From Betaproteobacteria bacterium HGW-Betaproteobacteria-9 (GTDB taxonomy: Bacteria > Pseudomonadota > Gammaproteobacteria > Burkholderiales > Burkholderiaceae_C), in NCBI GenBank assembly GCA_002842215.1, contig PHCC01000021.1:62001-126000 (forward strand): a stretch of 64,000 nucleotides of DNA. Direction: 5' to 3'. Below, piece after piece: positions 8,691 to 17,944 of this stretch (within the stretch, counting starts at the first letter, position 1; each line of letters begins with the position of its first letter). Made by a program: the position numbers and the translations under genes. The notes beneath the pieces were generated by a model, which saw nothing but the letters and a program-made list of their open reading frames with translations, had not been told where the DNA came from and ran no database searches.

Positions 8691-9023
8691 TCAGACCGCC
8701 ATGAACAGCAGCAGCCAGAACACGCTCACGCCGAGCACCACCGTTGGCCGCCGCCGGGCGCGCCAGATGGCCGTGACGATGAGCAGGTTGTAGGGCGGCG
8801 GCGGCAGGTGCGCGAACAGCACCCAGGGCAGGGGAACGTCTTGCGAGAGCAGCGCCAGGGCCACGCCGGTCATGAGCGCGTTCAGCACGGTGCCGATGAG
8901 CAGCAGGTCGCGCCAGAACAGGGTGCGCCAACCGATGCGGCCGTGCCAGCGCTGTGTGATGAAGGTTCTCAAGGGTGGGCTGCGCGGCGGGTGTGCGCCG
9001 CAGCAGAAGAAAAGCTGTCTCAC
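8691..9023 (-). CDS. Small hypothetical membrane protein
   Basis: 110 residues beginning MRQLFFCCGA. It contains two or three hydrophobic segments (LLLIGTVLNALMTGVALALL; WVLFAHLPPPPYNLLIV; VVLGVSVFWLLLFMAV) joined by short basic loops (WRARRRP). There is no recognisable domain. The pattern fits a small integral membrane protein, and a WR...FWRDLL stretch resembles many uncharacterised Burkholderiales proteins. The start could also lie further in. It is isolated between convergent TonB-like and divergent BCCT genes. Confidence 0.5.
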   Translation of the reverse strand: MRQLFFCCGAHPPRSPPLRTFITQRWHGRIGWRTLFWRDLLLIGTVLNALMTGVALALLSQDVPLPWVLFAHLPPPPYNLLIVTAIWRARRRPTVVLGVSVFWLLLFMAV

Positions 9024-9277
9024 GCCCCTGTGCCAAAAAACGTCCAGAACGCAACCGGCGCAAACCCCCGGGGGCCCATGCTGTGTGAGACGGAATCAGT
9101 GTAGTGGCTGTGGCAGATGGCCAGGTGGTCTGTGGCCCTTTGCGCGAAGCATCTCCGCGCCCGCCGCTTGGGTATGTGAGCGCGGGCTCACACGGTGAGG
9201 CTCATCCGGGCACAATGCCGCCTTCGTTCATGACGGCCTGGCTGGCGCACCCACTTGCGCTGGCGGTACCGGTCCTT

Positions 9278-9306
9278 GCTGACAGCCCCGGCACAGCGCG
9301 CTATTC
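9278..9306 (+). promoter_or_regulatory. Putative sigma70 promoter of the BCCT transporter gene
   Basis: CTGACA (9278-9283, five of six bases of the -35 consensus) is followed after 17 bp by TATTCT (9301-9306, four of six of the -10 consensus). Transcription would begin near 9313, leaving a leader of about 200 nt before the ATG at 9515. Prediction by inspection only. Confidence 0.45.
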
Positions 9307-9428
9307 TGGCGCCGCTGCCACCCCCTGAAGCGCCCTGCATGGGCCCGGCGGGCCGGGGTTCACCGTTACATCGGACCGGGCCGCCGCCGTCTTCTGGCTT
9401 GACTCCCCGGCTGCACCGGTACCCGCAT

Positions 9429-9468
9429 GGCACAGGCTTGCACCTGAGCGGCGGAGTGCCTTCTTTTT
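9429..9468 (+). terminator. Hairpin plus T-rich run in the BCCT leader (possible attenuator)
   Basis: GGCAC (9429-9433) can pair with GTGCC (9456-9460), directly followed by TTCTTTTT (9461-9468). An inner AGG/CCT pairing is possible. A second GCAC within the loop (near 9440) could compete for the same GTGC, so two folds are available. This is the shape of an intrinsic terminator or attenuator, 46 nt before the start codon. The stem is short, so confidence is low. Confidence 0.35.
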
Positions 9469-9514
9469 CCTGCGCAGCCGAGCGGGACGGCCCTTTTCCT
9501 GGAGGAGGACTCTC

Positions 9515-11044
9515 ATGCAACTCATCGTGTCGGCCGGTTTGATCCTGGCCATTGTTCTGTGGGGCGTGATCGCCCCGGCTTCGCTGGGCGGGGTGTTCGA
9601 CACCGCGCTGGCGGGCATCACGCGCAACTTCGGCTGGTTCTACCTGTGGGTGGTGCTGGGCCTGGTGGTGATGGCGCTGATCCTGGCGGTCAGCCGCTAT
9701 GGCGACCTGAAGCTCGGCGGCGAGGACGACGAGCCGGAGTTTTCCATCGGCGCCTGGTTCGCCATGTTGTTTGCAGCGGGCATGGGCATCGGCCTGGTGT
9801 TCTGGGGCGTGGCCGAGCCGATCTCGCACTACGGCGCACCGCCCCCGGGCATTGCCGCCCACACGCCGGAGGCGGCCAACGCGGCCATGCGCTACAGCTT
9901 CTTCCACTGGGGGCTGCACCCCTGGGCGGTGTACAGCATCGTGGCGCTGGCGATTGCGTTTTTCCAGTTCCGCCGCGGCGGTTCAGCGCTGGTGAGCACG
10001 GCGGTGGAGGCCCTGCCCTGGGCCCCGATGAAGAAGCTCGGCCCGGTGGTGAACGTGCTGGCGGTGATCGCCACGGCATTTGGTGTGGCGGCCTCTCTGG
10101 GCATGGGCGCGCTGCAGATCAACAGCGGCCTGGCGGCGGTGATGGGGCTGCCGGTGGGCAGCACCTCGCAGGTGGCGATCATCCTGGTGACGACGGTGCT
10201 GTTCCTGACCTCGGCCGTGACCGGGGTGACCAGGGGCATCAAGTGGCTTTCGACCTTCAACCTGATCGTGGCGGGTCTGCTGGCGCTGGCGGTGTTCGTG
10301 GTGGGGCCGACGGTGGCGATCATCGACACCTTCACCAACACGCTGGGCAGCTACCTGAGCGACTTCGTGCGCATGAGCCTGCGCATGACGCCCTTCCGCG
10401 ACAGCGGCTGGGTGGGCGGCTGGACGGTGTTTTACTGGGCCTGGTGGGTGAGCTGGTCGCCGTTCGTGGGTCTGTTCATCGCGCGCGTTTCGCGCGGCCG
10501 GACCATCCGCGAGTTCCTGCTGGGCACGGTGCTGGCGCCCACGCTGGCGGCGTTCGTGTGGTTCTCGGTGTTCGGCGGCACGGCGCTGCACCTGCAGATC
10601 ATGCAGGGCCTGCCGATCGCCGAGGCCGTGAGTGCCGATGTGTCCACCGGCCTGTTCGCGATGTTCGACCACCTGCCGCTGGGCGGGCTGATGAGTGGCG
10701 TGGCCACGGTGCTGGTGCTGGTGTTTTTCGTGACCTCGGGCGACTCGGCCACGCTGGTGCTGGGCATGATGAGCACCGGCGGCGATGAAAACCCCAGTGC
10801 GCGGGTGAAGATCGTCTGGGGCCTGCTGGTCTCGGGCATTGCGATCAGCCTGCTGCTGGCCGGCGGCGTGAAGGCGGTGCAGACGGCGACCATCGTGTTT
10901 GCGCTGCCGTTCACGCTGGTGATCCTGCTCATGGCGCTGGCGCTGTGGCGCGGCGTGCGCGAGGACTGGAACGAGGAGCAGCGGCGCGACCGGGCGATGC
11001 GCCGGCGCATGCGCGACATGGTGGACCGCGCGCCTGCGCCCTGA
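9515..11044 (+). CDS. BCCT family betaine/choline/carnitine transporter
   Basis: 509 residues, the usual BCCT length, with about twelve membrane helices. Family signatures are clear: AAGMGIGLVFWGVAEPISHY (the glycine-rich helix and substrate segment) and FYWAWWVSWSPFVGLFIARV (the tryptophan box). RGRTIREF follows the tryptophan box, and FFVTSGDSATLVLGMM comes late. These secondary transporters take up glycine betaine, choline, carnitine or similar quaternary amines with sodium or protons, for osmoprotection or catabolism. The C-terminal tail is short (about 30 charged residues), less than in strongly osmoregulated BetP-type members. A strong ribosome site and a long leader precede it. Substrate cannot be assigned from context. 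Confidence 0.95.
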   Translation: MQLIVSAGLILAIVLWGVIAPASLGGVFDTALAGITRNFGWFYLWVVLGLVVMALILAVSRYGDLKLGGEDDEPEFSIGAWFAMLFAAGMGIGLVFWGVAEPISHYGAPPPGIAAHTPEAANAAMRYSFFHWGLHPWAVYSIVALAIAFFQFRRGGSALVSTAVEALPWAPMKKLGPVVNVLAVIATAFGVAASLGMGALQINSGLAAVMGLPVGSTSQVAIILVTTVLFLTSAVTGVTRGIKWLSTFNLIVAGLLALAVFVVGPTVAIIDTFTNTLGSYLSDFVRMSLRMTPFRDSGWVGGWTVFYWAWWVSWSPFVGLFIARVSRGRTIREFLLGTVLAPTLAAFVWFSVFGGTALHLQIMQGLPIAEAVSADVSTGLFAMFDHLPLGGLMSGVATVLVLVFFVTSGDSATLVLGMMSTGGDENPSARVKIVWGLLVSGIAISLLLAGGVKAVQTATIVFALPFTLVILLMALALWRGVREDWNEEQRRDRAMRRRMRDMVDRAPAP

Positions 11045-11348
11045 ATCTGGCGTCTGTATTCAATTTTTTCGCGCGGTGGCGTACATCGGTGCCTATCTGG
11101 AGGCGAGCGTGGGGCTGGCCAGGTCAAGCGAGTCGTTAGGCACCAAATGCCCGCGGGGATCTGTGTTCAGGAATACACACTTTGTGCCGCGATGGCAGCC
11201 ATATCCCTGAGCTTTTGAGCTTTGTCAACCCGATGGCGGCGTGGGCCGTATGGAATGCGCCTTCGTGCCCGGCGCATGGCTGGCTTCGGGTTCGCCCGGC
11301 CGTTCTGGCCGCGGTGGGTCGAAGAACAGGATGTCGTAAGGGGTCGTT
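11045..11348. other. 304-bp intergenic region, no gene seen
   Basis: The stretch between the BCCT gene and the histidine kinase has no convincing coding frame, hairpin terminator or repeat. It is slightly AT-richer at its left end (AATTTTTTCG near 11060). AAGGGG at 11338-11343 probably serves as the ribosome site for the kinase. Confidence 0.5.
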
Positions 11349-13439
11349 TTGGGCAACGGTGTGCGTTTTCGTTTTCTGCTGGTACTCGTGCTGTTGTTCA
11401 GCGTGGTGGCGGTGGCGGTGCTGTGGGGGCAGGGTCTGCGCTCGCAGGCGGCGCTGCGCGAGCAGGTGTTGCAACAGTCCGAGCAGCGCAGCCTGCACCT
11501 GGCCGATGCGATGGCGGGGCAGGTGGGCAGCGTGTTCAGCGCCATGGACCTGGTCTTGCACGACCTGCGGCAGCGCTGGGTCGATGCGCCTGAGCGGTTT
11601 TCACCCGTGGCTGACGACCTCCTGAAGGCGCTGCCCGCGGGTTTTGTGTCGCACGTGCTGGTGGTCAATGCGCAGGGCCACCTGGTGTTCAACAGCCTGG
11701 GCAAGGGTGAGGGCGTGTTCATCGGAGACCGCGCGTTTTTCCGGGAACTCAGCGACGGTGTCGATCGCATGGTCATCGGGGCGCCGGTGTTGGGGCGGGT
11801 GACCGAGCACTGGCAATTCGCAGTGGGGCGACCGATCCTGCGCGAGGGGCGGTTCGCGGGCGCGATTTTCATGATGGTGCCGACGGATGTGCTGGCGCAG
11901 CGGCTGGCGGCGCTGCACCTGTCGGCGCTGGATGTGGTGGCGCTGGTGCAGGGCGATGGCACCTACCTGGCGCGCAGCCGCGACAACACGGTGACCATGG
12001 GCCAGCGGGTGGATGCCTCCCGGCCTTTCATGGTCGACACCGCCCTGGGCAAGGGGACGTACCGTGCGGTCTGCTCGCTCGACCAGGTGTCGCGAACCTA
12101 TGGCTGGTTCCGGCTGCCGGTGGGCGGCGCGGTGATGCTGGTGGGGCTGGCCGACGAGTCGGTGCTCGGGCCGCTGGAGCCGGCGCTGCACCGGGGCCAG
12201 TTGTTCACCGCTCTGATGTCCTTGTTGCTGCTGGCGGGGGGCGCCATTATTGCCGGCCTGCTCTGGTCCGTGGAGCGCGGGCGCCAGGCCGTGGGCGCCA
12301 GCGAGGTTCGACTGAAGGAGGCGCAGCACATGGCCCGGGTGGGCAACTGGGATCTTGACATTGCGTCCGGTCGCCTGCTCTGGTCGGACGAGGTGTTCCG
12401 GATCTTTGAACTCAGCCCCGGCGAAGGCAGCCCCACGCTAGACGCCTTTCTGCAGATGGTGCACCCGGAGGACCGTGAGCGGGCGCGGAACGCGCTCAGG
12501 GAGGCCTGCTCGGTCCGCCACACCTTCCAGCTGGAACACCGCTTGCTGCTGCCCGGCGGTGCCGTCAAACATGTGCGGATCATGGCGCTCAACGTGTTCG
12601 AGGGTGATCGGTCGGTGCACAGCAAGGGCACCATCCAGGACATCACCGAAACGCGGCGGGCCGAGCTGGCCCTGCAGCAGCTCAACGAGGAACTGGAGAA
12701 GCGGGTGAGCGAGCGCACGCGCGAGATGGCGGTGCTCAACCGCGAGCTCGACACCTTTTCCTACAGCGTGTCCCACGATCTTCGAACCCCGTTGCGCGCC
12801 ATCGATGGCTTTGCCAGCCTGCTGGCCGAGGAGTCGGATCGCCTGTCGGCCGAAGGGCGCGCATTTCTGCGCAAGATCCAGGAATCGACGCGGCGCATGG
12901 GCGAGCTCATCACCGACCTGTTGTCCCTGGCGCACCACGGGCGCGCGCCGGTGCGCCACGAGAAGGTGAACCTCAGCGAGCTGGCGCGCGGGCTCGCCGC
13001 CGAGCTGGAGCGGGGGGAAGGCACGCGCCAGATCGAATGGGCGATCGAAGACGACCTGCTGGTCGAGGCCGATCCCACGCTCATGCGCGTGGTGTTGCAG
13101 AACCTGCTGGGCAACGCCTGCAAATACACCGGGCGCGAGTCGCAGGCGCGCATCTCGCTCACACGGTCGGGTGTTGCCGATGGCCTGCAGACCTTCTGCG
13201 TGCGCGACAACGGCGCGGGCTTCGACATGGCCTACGCCAGCCAGCTTTTCCAGCCGTTCAAGCGCCTGCACGGCCAGAACGAGTTCGAAGGCACGGGCGT
13301 GGGCCTGGCGACGGTGCAGCGCGTGGTGCAGCGCCACGGCGGCAAGGTGAGCGCCGAGGGCGTGGTGGGGCAGGGCGCGGCGTTCTATTTCAGCTTGCCC
13401 AAGGAGGCGCCGGAGGCCGCGCCCCAGTCCACCTGGTGA
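11349..13439 (+). CDS. Membrane sensor histidine kinase with periplasmic sensor and PAS domain
   Basis: 696 residues if the TTG at 11349 (after AAGGGG) is used; GTG at 11361 is an alternative. Order: membrane helix (about 8-28), periplasmic sensor of the double-Cache/PDC type (about 35-280), second helix (LMSLLLLAGGAIIAGLLWSV), PAS domain with VHPEDRERA and PAC (about 320-440), a short coiled coil, then HisKA with SVSHDLRTPLRAI (phospho-accepting His476). An HATPase domain follows: N-box NLLGNACKY, G1 DNGAGFD, G2 GTGVGLA. There is no receiver domain and no response regulator beside it, so its partner is elsewhere. Such kinases autophosphorylate in response to small extracellular ligands. Confidence 0.9.
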   Translation: MGNGVRFRFLLVLVLLFSVVAVAVLWGQGLRSQAALREQVLQQSEQRSLHLADAMAGQVGSVFSAMDLVLHDLRQRWVDAPERFSPVADDLLKALPAGFVSHVLVVNAQGHLVFNSLGKGEGVFIGDRAFFRELSDGVDRMVIGAPVLGRVTEHWQFAVGRPILREGRFAGAIFMMVPTDVLAQRLAALHLSALDVVALVQGDGTYLARSRDNTVTMGQRVDASRPFMVDTALGKGTYRAVCSLDQVSRTYGWFRLPVGGAVMLVGLADESVLGPLEPALHRGQLFTALMSLLLLAGGAIIAGLLWSVERGRQAVGASEVRLKEAQHMARVGNWDLDIASGRLLWSDEVFRIFELSPGEGSPTLDAFLQMVHPEDRERARNALREACSVRHTFQLEHRLLLPGGAVKHVRIMALNVFEGDRSVHSKGTIQDITETRRAELALQQLNEELEKRVSERTREMAVLNRELDTFSYSVSHDLRTPLRAIDGFASLLAEESDRLSAEGRAFLRKIQESTRRMGELITDLLSLAHHGRAPVRHEKVNLSELARGLAAELERGEGTRQIEWAIEDDLLVEADPTLMRVVLQNLLGNACKYTGRESQARISLTRSGVADGLQTFCVRDNGAGFDMAYASQLFQPFKRLHGQNEFEGTGVGLATVQRVVQRHGGKVSAEGVVGQGAAFYFSLPKEAPEAAPQSTW

Positions 13440-13458
13440 GGGCGTGAGGCCCTGGCGC

Positions 13459-14346
13459 TCAACCGGTCGCAGCGCGCAAGGCCTGCCGCAGAAAGTCCAG
13501 CACGGATCGGCCGGCCTGCGCCGGGTCGGCAAACCCTTCGTGTGTGCCGTCCAGCGCCAGCAGGGTGGCGCGCGCACGGCCCTTGTGCTGGATGAGTTGC
13601 TGCGCATCGGCCAGCGGCACGGTGTCGTCTTGTGCGCCGTGCAGCAGCAGCACCGGGCATAGCGCCTGGCCCAGCGTGGCCAGCGGGGCGATGTGGTCGA
13701 AGCGCGCGCCGATGACACGTTCCACGTAGCGGTTGACCAGCCAGCCCAGCGGCCAGTAGGGCACGTGGCGTTGCGCGAGCCAGCGCCGCATGACCCACTC
13801 GGGGTGCGCGAAGGCGCTGACGCTCACCGCGGCGGCCAGGCCGGGGCGGCGCGAGGCCACCAGCAGCACGGCCGCAGCGCCCACCGAATGACCGAGCGCG
13901 GCGAGGCGTTGCGGGTCCACGCCGGGTTGCAGTGCAAGCCAGTCGAGCGCGGCCTCCAGGTCTTCGGCGAAGCGGGGCAGGGAACTGTGGCCGGCGCGGC
14001 TGCTGCGGCCGTGGTTGCGCGATTCGGGCAGCAGCACGGCGAAGCCCGCCGCGTGCAGCGCCTGCGCAGCGGGCAGCAGGGTGCTGGCGTTGCCGCCCCA
14101 GCCGTGCAGCAGCACCACGGCGGGCGTGGGGTGCGGGGCCGATGCGGGCGCGGGCAGGTACCAGGCAAACAGCTGCTGGCCCGCGGCGCCGGGGATCTGT
14201 ACCTCGTGCGCGCGCAGGCCGAGTTCGGCGGGGGTGGGCCCATCGGTGCTGGCGGCCGGGGCCAGGCCCCGGTGCAGCAGGTAGCGGGCACTGAGGAGTG
14301 CGACGGCGAACAGGGCGAGCCCGAACCAGGGGGACAGCAGGGTCAT
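13459..14346 (-). CDS. Alpha/beta hydrolase with N-terminal membrane anchor
   Basis: 295 residues. A hydrophobic N-terminal segment (LFAVALLSARYLL) precedes an alpha/beta hydrolase fold. Visible are the oxyanion region LLHGWGGN (79-86), the nucleophile elbow GHSVGA (Ser154), the acid HGAQDD (Asp240 or 241) and the base GTHEGF (His269). It resembles the peptidase S9/BAAT-like and dienelactone hydrolase branches that cleave esters or amides of small lipophilic substrates. Only 34 nt separate it from the patatin gene upstream on the same strand, suggesting a joint role in lipid or ester turnover. Substrate unknown. Confidence 0.85.
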   Translation of the reverse strand: MTLLSPWFGLALFAVALLSARYLLHRGLAPAASTDGPTPAELGLRAHEVQIPGAAGQQLFAWYLPAPASAPHPTPAVVLLHGWGGNASTLLPAAQALHAAGFAVLLPESRNHGRSSRAGHSSLPRFAEDLEAALDWLALQPGVDPQRLAALGHSVGAAAVLLVASRRPGLAAAVSVSAFAHPEWVMRRWLAQRHVPYWPLGWLVNRYVERVIGARFDHIAPLATLGQALCPVLLLHGAQDDTVPLADAQQLIQHKGRARATLLALDGTHEGFADPAQAGRSVLDFLRQALRAATG

Positions 14347-14380
14347 GGTGTGTGGGGTGGGCCGGGGGTGTTCAGCCGGT

Positions 14381-15475
14381 TCAGGCCGGTGGCAGCTTGA
14401 AGGTGGAGCGCTGGCCCAGGTGCTGGCGGTTCGTGCGCAGCCAGGCGTCGGTCGTGGCGCGGCCGATGTCGTGCAGCTGGGACAGAAAGGCCCAGTCGGT
14501 CTGCGTCTTGCTGGTGGCGCCGAACTGCGCGAGCTGGACTTCGGCGTCGAGCCGGTGCAGGCGCAGGTCGTCCACGCGCTGGAACAGCGGACGCCGGTAG
14601 GCGCTGTCGGGGCGGCCGGCGTCCTGCAACAGTTCCTTGAGCAGGCCGATGGTGCGCAGCTCCTTGAGCAGGCTGGCGTTGAAGGTGACTTCGCTGGCGC
14701 GGTCGAGGATGTCGCTGGCCTGGGTGGGCACGGCTTCGCGCCGGCTGGGGTTGATCTGCACCAGCAGCAGGTCGTCGGCCGCGGTCTCGCTGATCAGCGG
14801 CAGCAGCGAGGGGTTGCCGGCATAACCACCGTCCCAGTAGGCCTCGCCGTCGATCTCCACCGCCTGGAACAGCAGAGGCAGGCAGGCCGAAGCCAGCACC
14901 ATGTCGGCGGTGAGCTCTTCCTGGCGAAAGATGCGCAGGTCGCCGGTGGCCACGTGTGTGGCGGCTATGAAGAGCTGGGTGCGGTTGCAGGCGCGCACGC
15001 GTTCGAAATCCACCGCCTCGGTCAGGATGTCGCGCAGCGGGTTCAGGTTCAGCGGGTTGAACTGGTAGGGCGAAAACTGGCTGCCGACGGCTTGCGCGAG
15101 GTTCTGCCAGGGCGCGACCACCGCCTGCAACCACGGATGGCCCAGGCCCAGCAGTTGGCCCATCGGCCCGGCCGCCAGGGCGTGGAACGGCGAGGACTCG
15201 GCGACCCGCTTCCAGAAGCGGCGCAGGCCGGCGCGGGCGCCTTCGCGGCCGCCTTCCATCAGCCCGGCGGCCAGCGCCACGGCGTTCATGGCGCCGGCGC
15301 TGGTGCCGCTGATGCCGGCGATCTCCAGCGTCTCGTCTTCCAGCAGGCGGTCGAGCACGCCCCAGGTGAAAGCACCGTGGGAGCCGCCGCCTTGCAGGGC
15401 GAGGTCGATCAGCTGGCGGCCGCCTGTGGAGCGGGCGGGGCGCCGGGCGGCGGCGGGGGGGCGTCGGGTGGCCAT
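14381..15475 (-). CDS. Patatin-like phospholipase
   Basis: 364 residues. The patatin Ser-Asp dyad is complete: oxyanion loop GGGSHG (29-34), nucleophile GTSAG (Ser59) and DGGYAGNP (Asp215). Conserved IAATHVATGDL and a helical C-terminal region are typical of bacterial cytosolic patatins, which hydrolyse phospholipid or acylglycerol esters. No secretion signal is visible; the N terminus is Arg/Ala-rich (MATRRPPAAA). It is probably cotranscribed with the alpha/beta hydrolase downstream and is divergent from dinG. Confidence 0.92.
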   Translation of the reverse strand: MATRRPPAAARRPARSTGGRQLIDLALQGGGSHGAFTWGVLDRLLEDETLEIAGISGTSAGAMNAVALAAGLMEGGREGARAGLRRFWKRVAESSPFHALAAGPMGQLLGLGHPWLQAVVAPWQNLAQAVGSQFSPYQFNPLNLNPLRDILTEAVDFERVRACNRTQLFIAATHVATGDLRIFRQEELTADMVLASACLPLLFQAVEIDGEAYWDGGYAGNPSLLPLISETAADDLLLVQINPSRREAVPTQASDILDRASEVTFNASLLKELRTIGLLKELLQDAGRPDSAYRRPLFQRVDDLRLHRLDAEVQLAQFGATSKTQTDWAFLSQLHDIGRATTDAWLRTNRQHLGQRSTFKLPPA

Positions 15476-15588
15476 GCAATCTTTTCTCTGTGTCGGGGCT
15501 CAGGCATTGTGCAGTGCAACCGGGCATGGCCCGCGGCCGCGCCGGGCGGTGCCGGTCTGGGACAATCGTCTTTTGATTCCGGCCCCGC

Positions 15589-17931
15589 ATGTCCACTCCC
15601 ACCGATACCCCCGACGTTTCCGCTGCCGATGCCGGCGCCCTGCCGGCGGGTCCACTCGCCCGCGAAGCGCTGGCCCTGGCCGCGTTCGACCACGTGGTGT
15701 CGCACGCGCCGGGCTTTCGCGCGCGCCCCGGCCAGCGCGAGATGGCGGCGCTGATCGCGCACACGCTGAGCGGCGTCTCGCTCGGCGACGGTTCGGTGAG
15801 TGGCGAGGCCGGTTTGCCCGAGCGCGGCATCGCGGTGGTGCAGGCCGGCACGGGCGTGGGCAAGTCGGCGGCCTATGTGTCCACCGTGATCCCGCTCGCG
15901 CTGGCGCAGCAGAAGCGCGTGGTGATTTCCACCGCCACCGTGGCGCTGCAGGAGCAGTTGATTGCGAAAGACCTGCCGGCGCTGGCCGCGGCGCTGCCCG
16001 AGCCGTTCACCTATTCGCTCGCCAAGGGGCGCGGGCGCTACGTCTGCCGCCTGAAGCTGGACCAGCTCAGTGGCGGCGATGCGGCCAGCGCCGACCTGTT
16101 TGAAAGCGACGACGCCAGCGAAACCACCGACGGCTCGGCGGCCGGCATCGCGGCGCACACCGTGGCCTCGGCCGCGGCCAGCGCGCGCGCCGCCGAGCGC
16201 TGGGGCGAACGCGCCAAGGTCTATGCGAAGTGGACCGAGCAACTGGACGGTGGCGCCTGGGACGGCGACCGCGATCGGCTCGACGAGCCGCCCGAGGGCG
16301 AACTCTGGAGCCCGGTGGCCGCCGAGCGCCACAGCTGCACCGCGCGCCACTGCCCGAGCTACAACAGCTGCAGCTACTACCAGGCGCGCGCGAAACTGGC
16401 GCAGTCGCAGGTGATCGTGGTGAACCACGACCTGCTGCTGTCCACGCTGGGCCTGCACGCGCTGCCCGCACCGGAAGACTGCTACCTCGTGTTCGACGAG
16501 GCGCACCACTTGGGCGCCGTGGCGCAGGGCCAGTTCAGCGAGAGCATGGACCTGATGCGCAGCCAGTGGCTGGACCGCCTGCCGCGCGCGGTGGACGAGG
16601 TGGCCGGTGCGCTGCAACACACGCCGGGTGTGGACGTGGCGCTGCTCGCCCGCGAAATGAAGGGCGCGCAGGGCGAGCTGGCGCGGCTGGCGATGGCGCG
16701 CATTGGTGCGTTGCCGGCCTGGGCGGCGCTCACCGGGCGCACGCCCAGCCGCACACCGGCACGTGGCGGTTTCGACGCCGCGGGTGCGCCAGTGGTGGAG
16801 CGCTTCGAAGGCGGCGCGCTGCCGCCCGAGTGGATGGAAACCGTGTCGTTGCTGCACAGCCGCGCCAGCGCCTTGCTGAAGGTGATGGAGACACTGGCCA
16901 CGCAGCTCAAGGCCAACGCGCGCGACAACCCCGGCGACGCCGCGCGCTGCGCCCGGCTCTACAGCCGCCTGGGCGTGCTCGCGCCGCGCCTGCAGCACGC
17001 GCAGGCCACGGCCGAGCTCTGGCTGCAGGACCCGGCCGCGGGCCAGCCACCGCTGGCCAAGTGGCTGGAGGCCGGCATCCAGCACGGCCTGGTCACGCTC
17101 ACCGCCCACGCCTGCCCGCTGCAGCCCGGCAGCCTGCTGCGCCACCAGCTCTGGAACAAAGTGCGCGCGGCGGTGGTCACCTCGGCCTCGCTCGTCACCT
17201 GCGGCGGCTTTGACCATTTCCTGCACGAGTCCGGCCTGGCGTTTGACGACGCCGTGGTGGCGCGCGAGGTGCAGAGCCCGTTCGACCACGCGCGCCAGGG
17301 CCGCCTGGTCGTCGTGCAGACCCAGGCCGATCCGAAAGACGTCGAGGCCTACAGCCGCGAGATGCTGGACGCGCTGATGGACGACCTGGCCAGCGTGCAG
17401 CGCGGCGCGCTGGTGCTGTTCACTTCCAAGGCGCTGATGCGGCGCGCGCAGGAACTGCTGGAGCGCGGCCTGCACCGCGAGCTGCGCGACAAGGTGCTGG
17501 CGCAGGGCGAGGCCTCGCGCACCCAGCTGCTGCGCAAACACGCCGAACGCGTGGAAGCCGGCGGCGCGTCCATCCTGTTCGGCCTGCAGTCGTTTGGCGA
17601 AGGGCTGGACCTGCCGGGCGAGCTGTGCGAGTGGGTGTTCATCACGAAGCTGCCGTTTGCTTCACCGAGCGACCCGGTGGGCCAGGCGCGGGCCGACTGG
17701 CTGAAGGCGCAGGGCCGCGATCCGTTCAGCGAACTGGTGGTGCCCGCCACCGGCGCGCGCCTTCTCCAGTGGACCGGCAGGGCCTTGCGCAGCGAGACCG
17801 ACGAAGCGGTGGTGGTTTGCTACGATGCCCGGCTGCTGCGTCAGAGCTATGGGCGGCGCATGCTCAAGGGCCTGCCGCCGTACAAGCTGCAGCGGCGCGT
17901 GGGCACGGTGCTCACCGACGTGAGTGCCTGA
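15589..17931 (+). CDS. dinG: ATP-dependent DNA helicase DinG
   Basis: 780 residues. This is an XPD/DinG-like superfamily 2 helicase with Walker A GTGVGKS (87-93), DEAH box (303-306) and an iron-sulphur cluster insert with four cysteines (Cys153, 250, 255 and 261). The late helicase motifs include SFGEGLDLPG and QWTGRALRS. DinG unwinds 5'-3' and resolves R-loops, D-loops and G-quadruplexes during repair and replication. The protein is a little longer than the E. coli enzyme (about 716). It is divergent from the patatin gene; no LexA box was identified upstream. Confidence 0.95.
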   Translation: MSTPTDTPDVSAADAGALPAGPLAREALALAAFDHVVSHAPGFRARPGQREMAALIAHTLSGVSLGDGSVSGEAGLPERGIAVVQAGTGVGKSAAYVSTVIPLALAQQKRVVISTATVALQEQLIAKDLPALAAALPEPFTYSLAKGRGRYVCRLKLDQLSGGDAASADLFESDDASETTDGSAAGIAAHTVASAAASARAAERWGERAKVYAKWTEQLDGGAWDGDRDRLDEPPEGELWSPVAAERHSCTARHCPSYNSCSYYQARAKLAQSQVIVVNHDLLLSTLGLHALPAPEDCYLVFDEAHHLGAVAQGQFSESMDLMRSQWLDRLPRAVDEVAGALQHTPGVDVALLAREMKGAQGELARLAMARIGALPAWAALTGRTPSRTPARGGFDAAGAPVVERFEGGALPPEWMETVSLLHSRASALLKVMETLATQLKANARDNPGDAARCARLYSRLGVLAPRLQHAQATAELWLQDPAAGQPPLAKWLEAGIQHGLVTLTAHACPLQPGSLLRHQLWNKVRAAVVTSASLVTCGGFDHFLHESGLAFDDAVVAREVQSPFDHARQGRLVVVQTQADPKDVEAYSREMLDALMDDLASVQRGALVLFTSKALMRRAQELLERGLHRELRDKVLAQGEASRTQLLRKHAERVEAGGASILFGLQSFGEGLDLPGELCEWVFITKLPFASPSDPVGQARADWLKAQGRDPFSELVVPATGARLLQWTGRALRSETDEAVVVCYDARLLRQSYGRRMLKGLPPYKLQRRVGTVLTDVSA

Positions 17932-17944
17932 ATCCGGTGAATGT

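Larger units (their letters stand above)
9024..9514. other. 491-bp intergenic region holding the BCCT promoter and long leader
   Basis: I see no credible gene here. The region between the small membrane gene and the BCCT transporter holds a sigma70-like promoter (9278-9306). About 200 nt of transcribed leader would follow, containing GC-rich inverted repeats (for example GGCCCG-GCGGGCC near 9340) and a hairpin followed by a T-rich run (9429-9468). It ends in a strong ribosome site, GGAGGAGGA, just before the ATG. It does not match a riboswitch class that I can recognise by eye. Confidence 0.5.

Noticed and set aside
7725..9023. Toxin partner for the Phd/YefM antitoxin
   Set aside because: The overlapping gene is TonB-like with a membrane anchor and Pro-rich spacer, and no RelE-, Doc- or PIN-like frame exists on either strand nearby.
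9313..9514. Known riboswitch class (glycine, SAM/SAH or guanidine) in the BCCT leader
   Set aside because: I could not match the conserved core of any class by eye; reported only as an unassigned leader.
15409..17541. Long minus-strand open frame opposite dinG
   Set aside because: Shadow of the dinG frame; DinG has complete helicase and iron-sulphur motifs.
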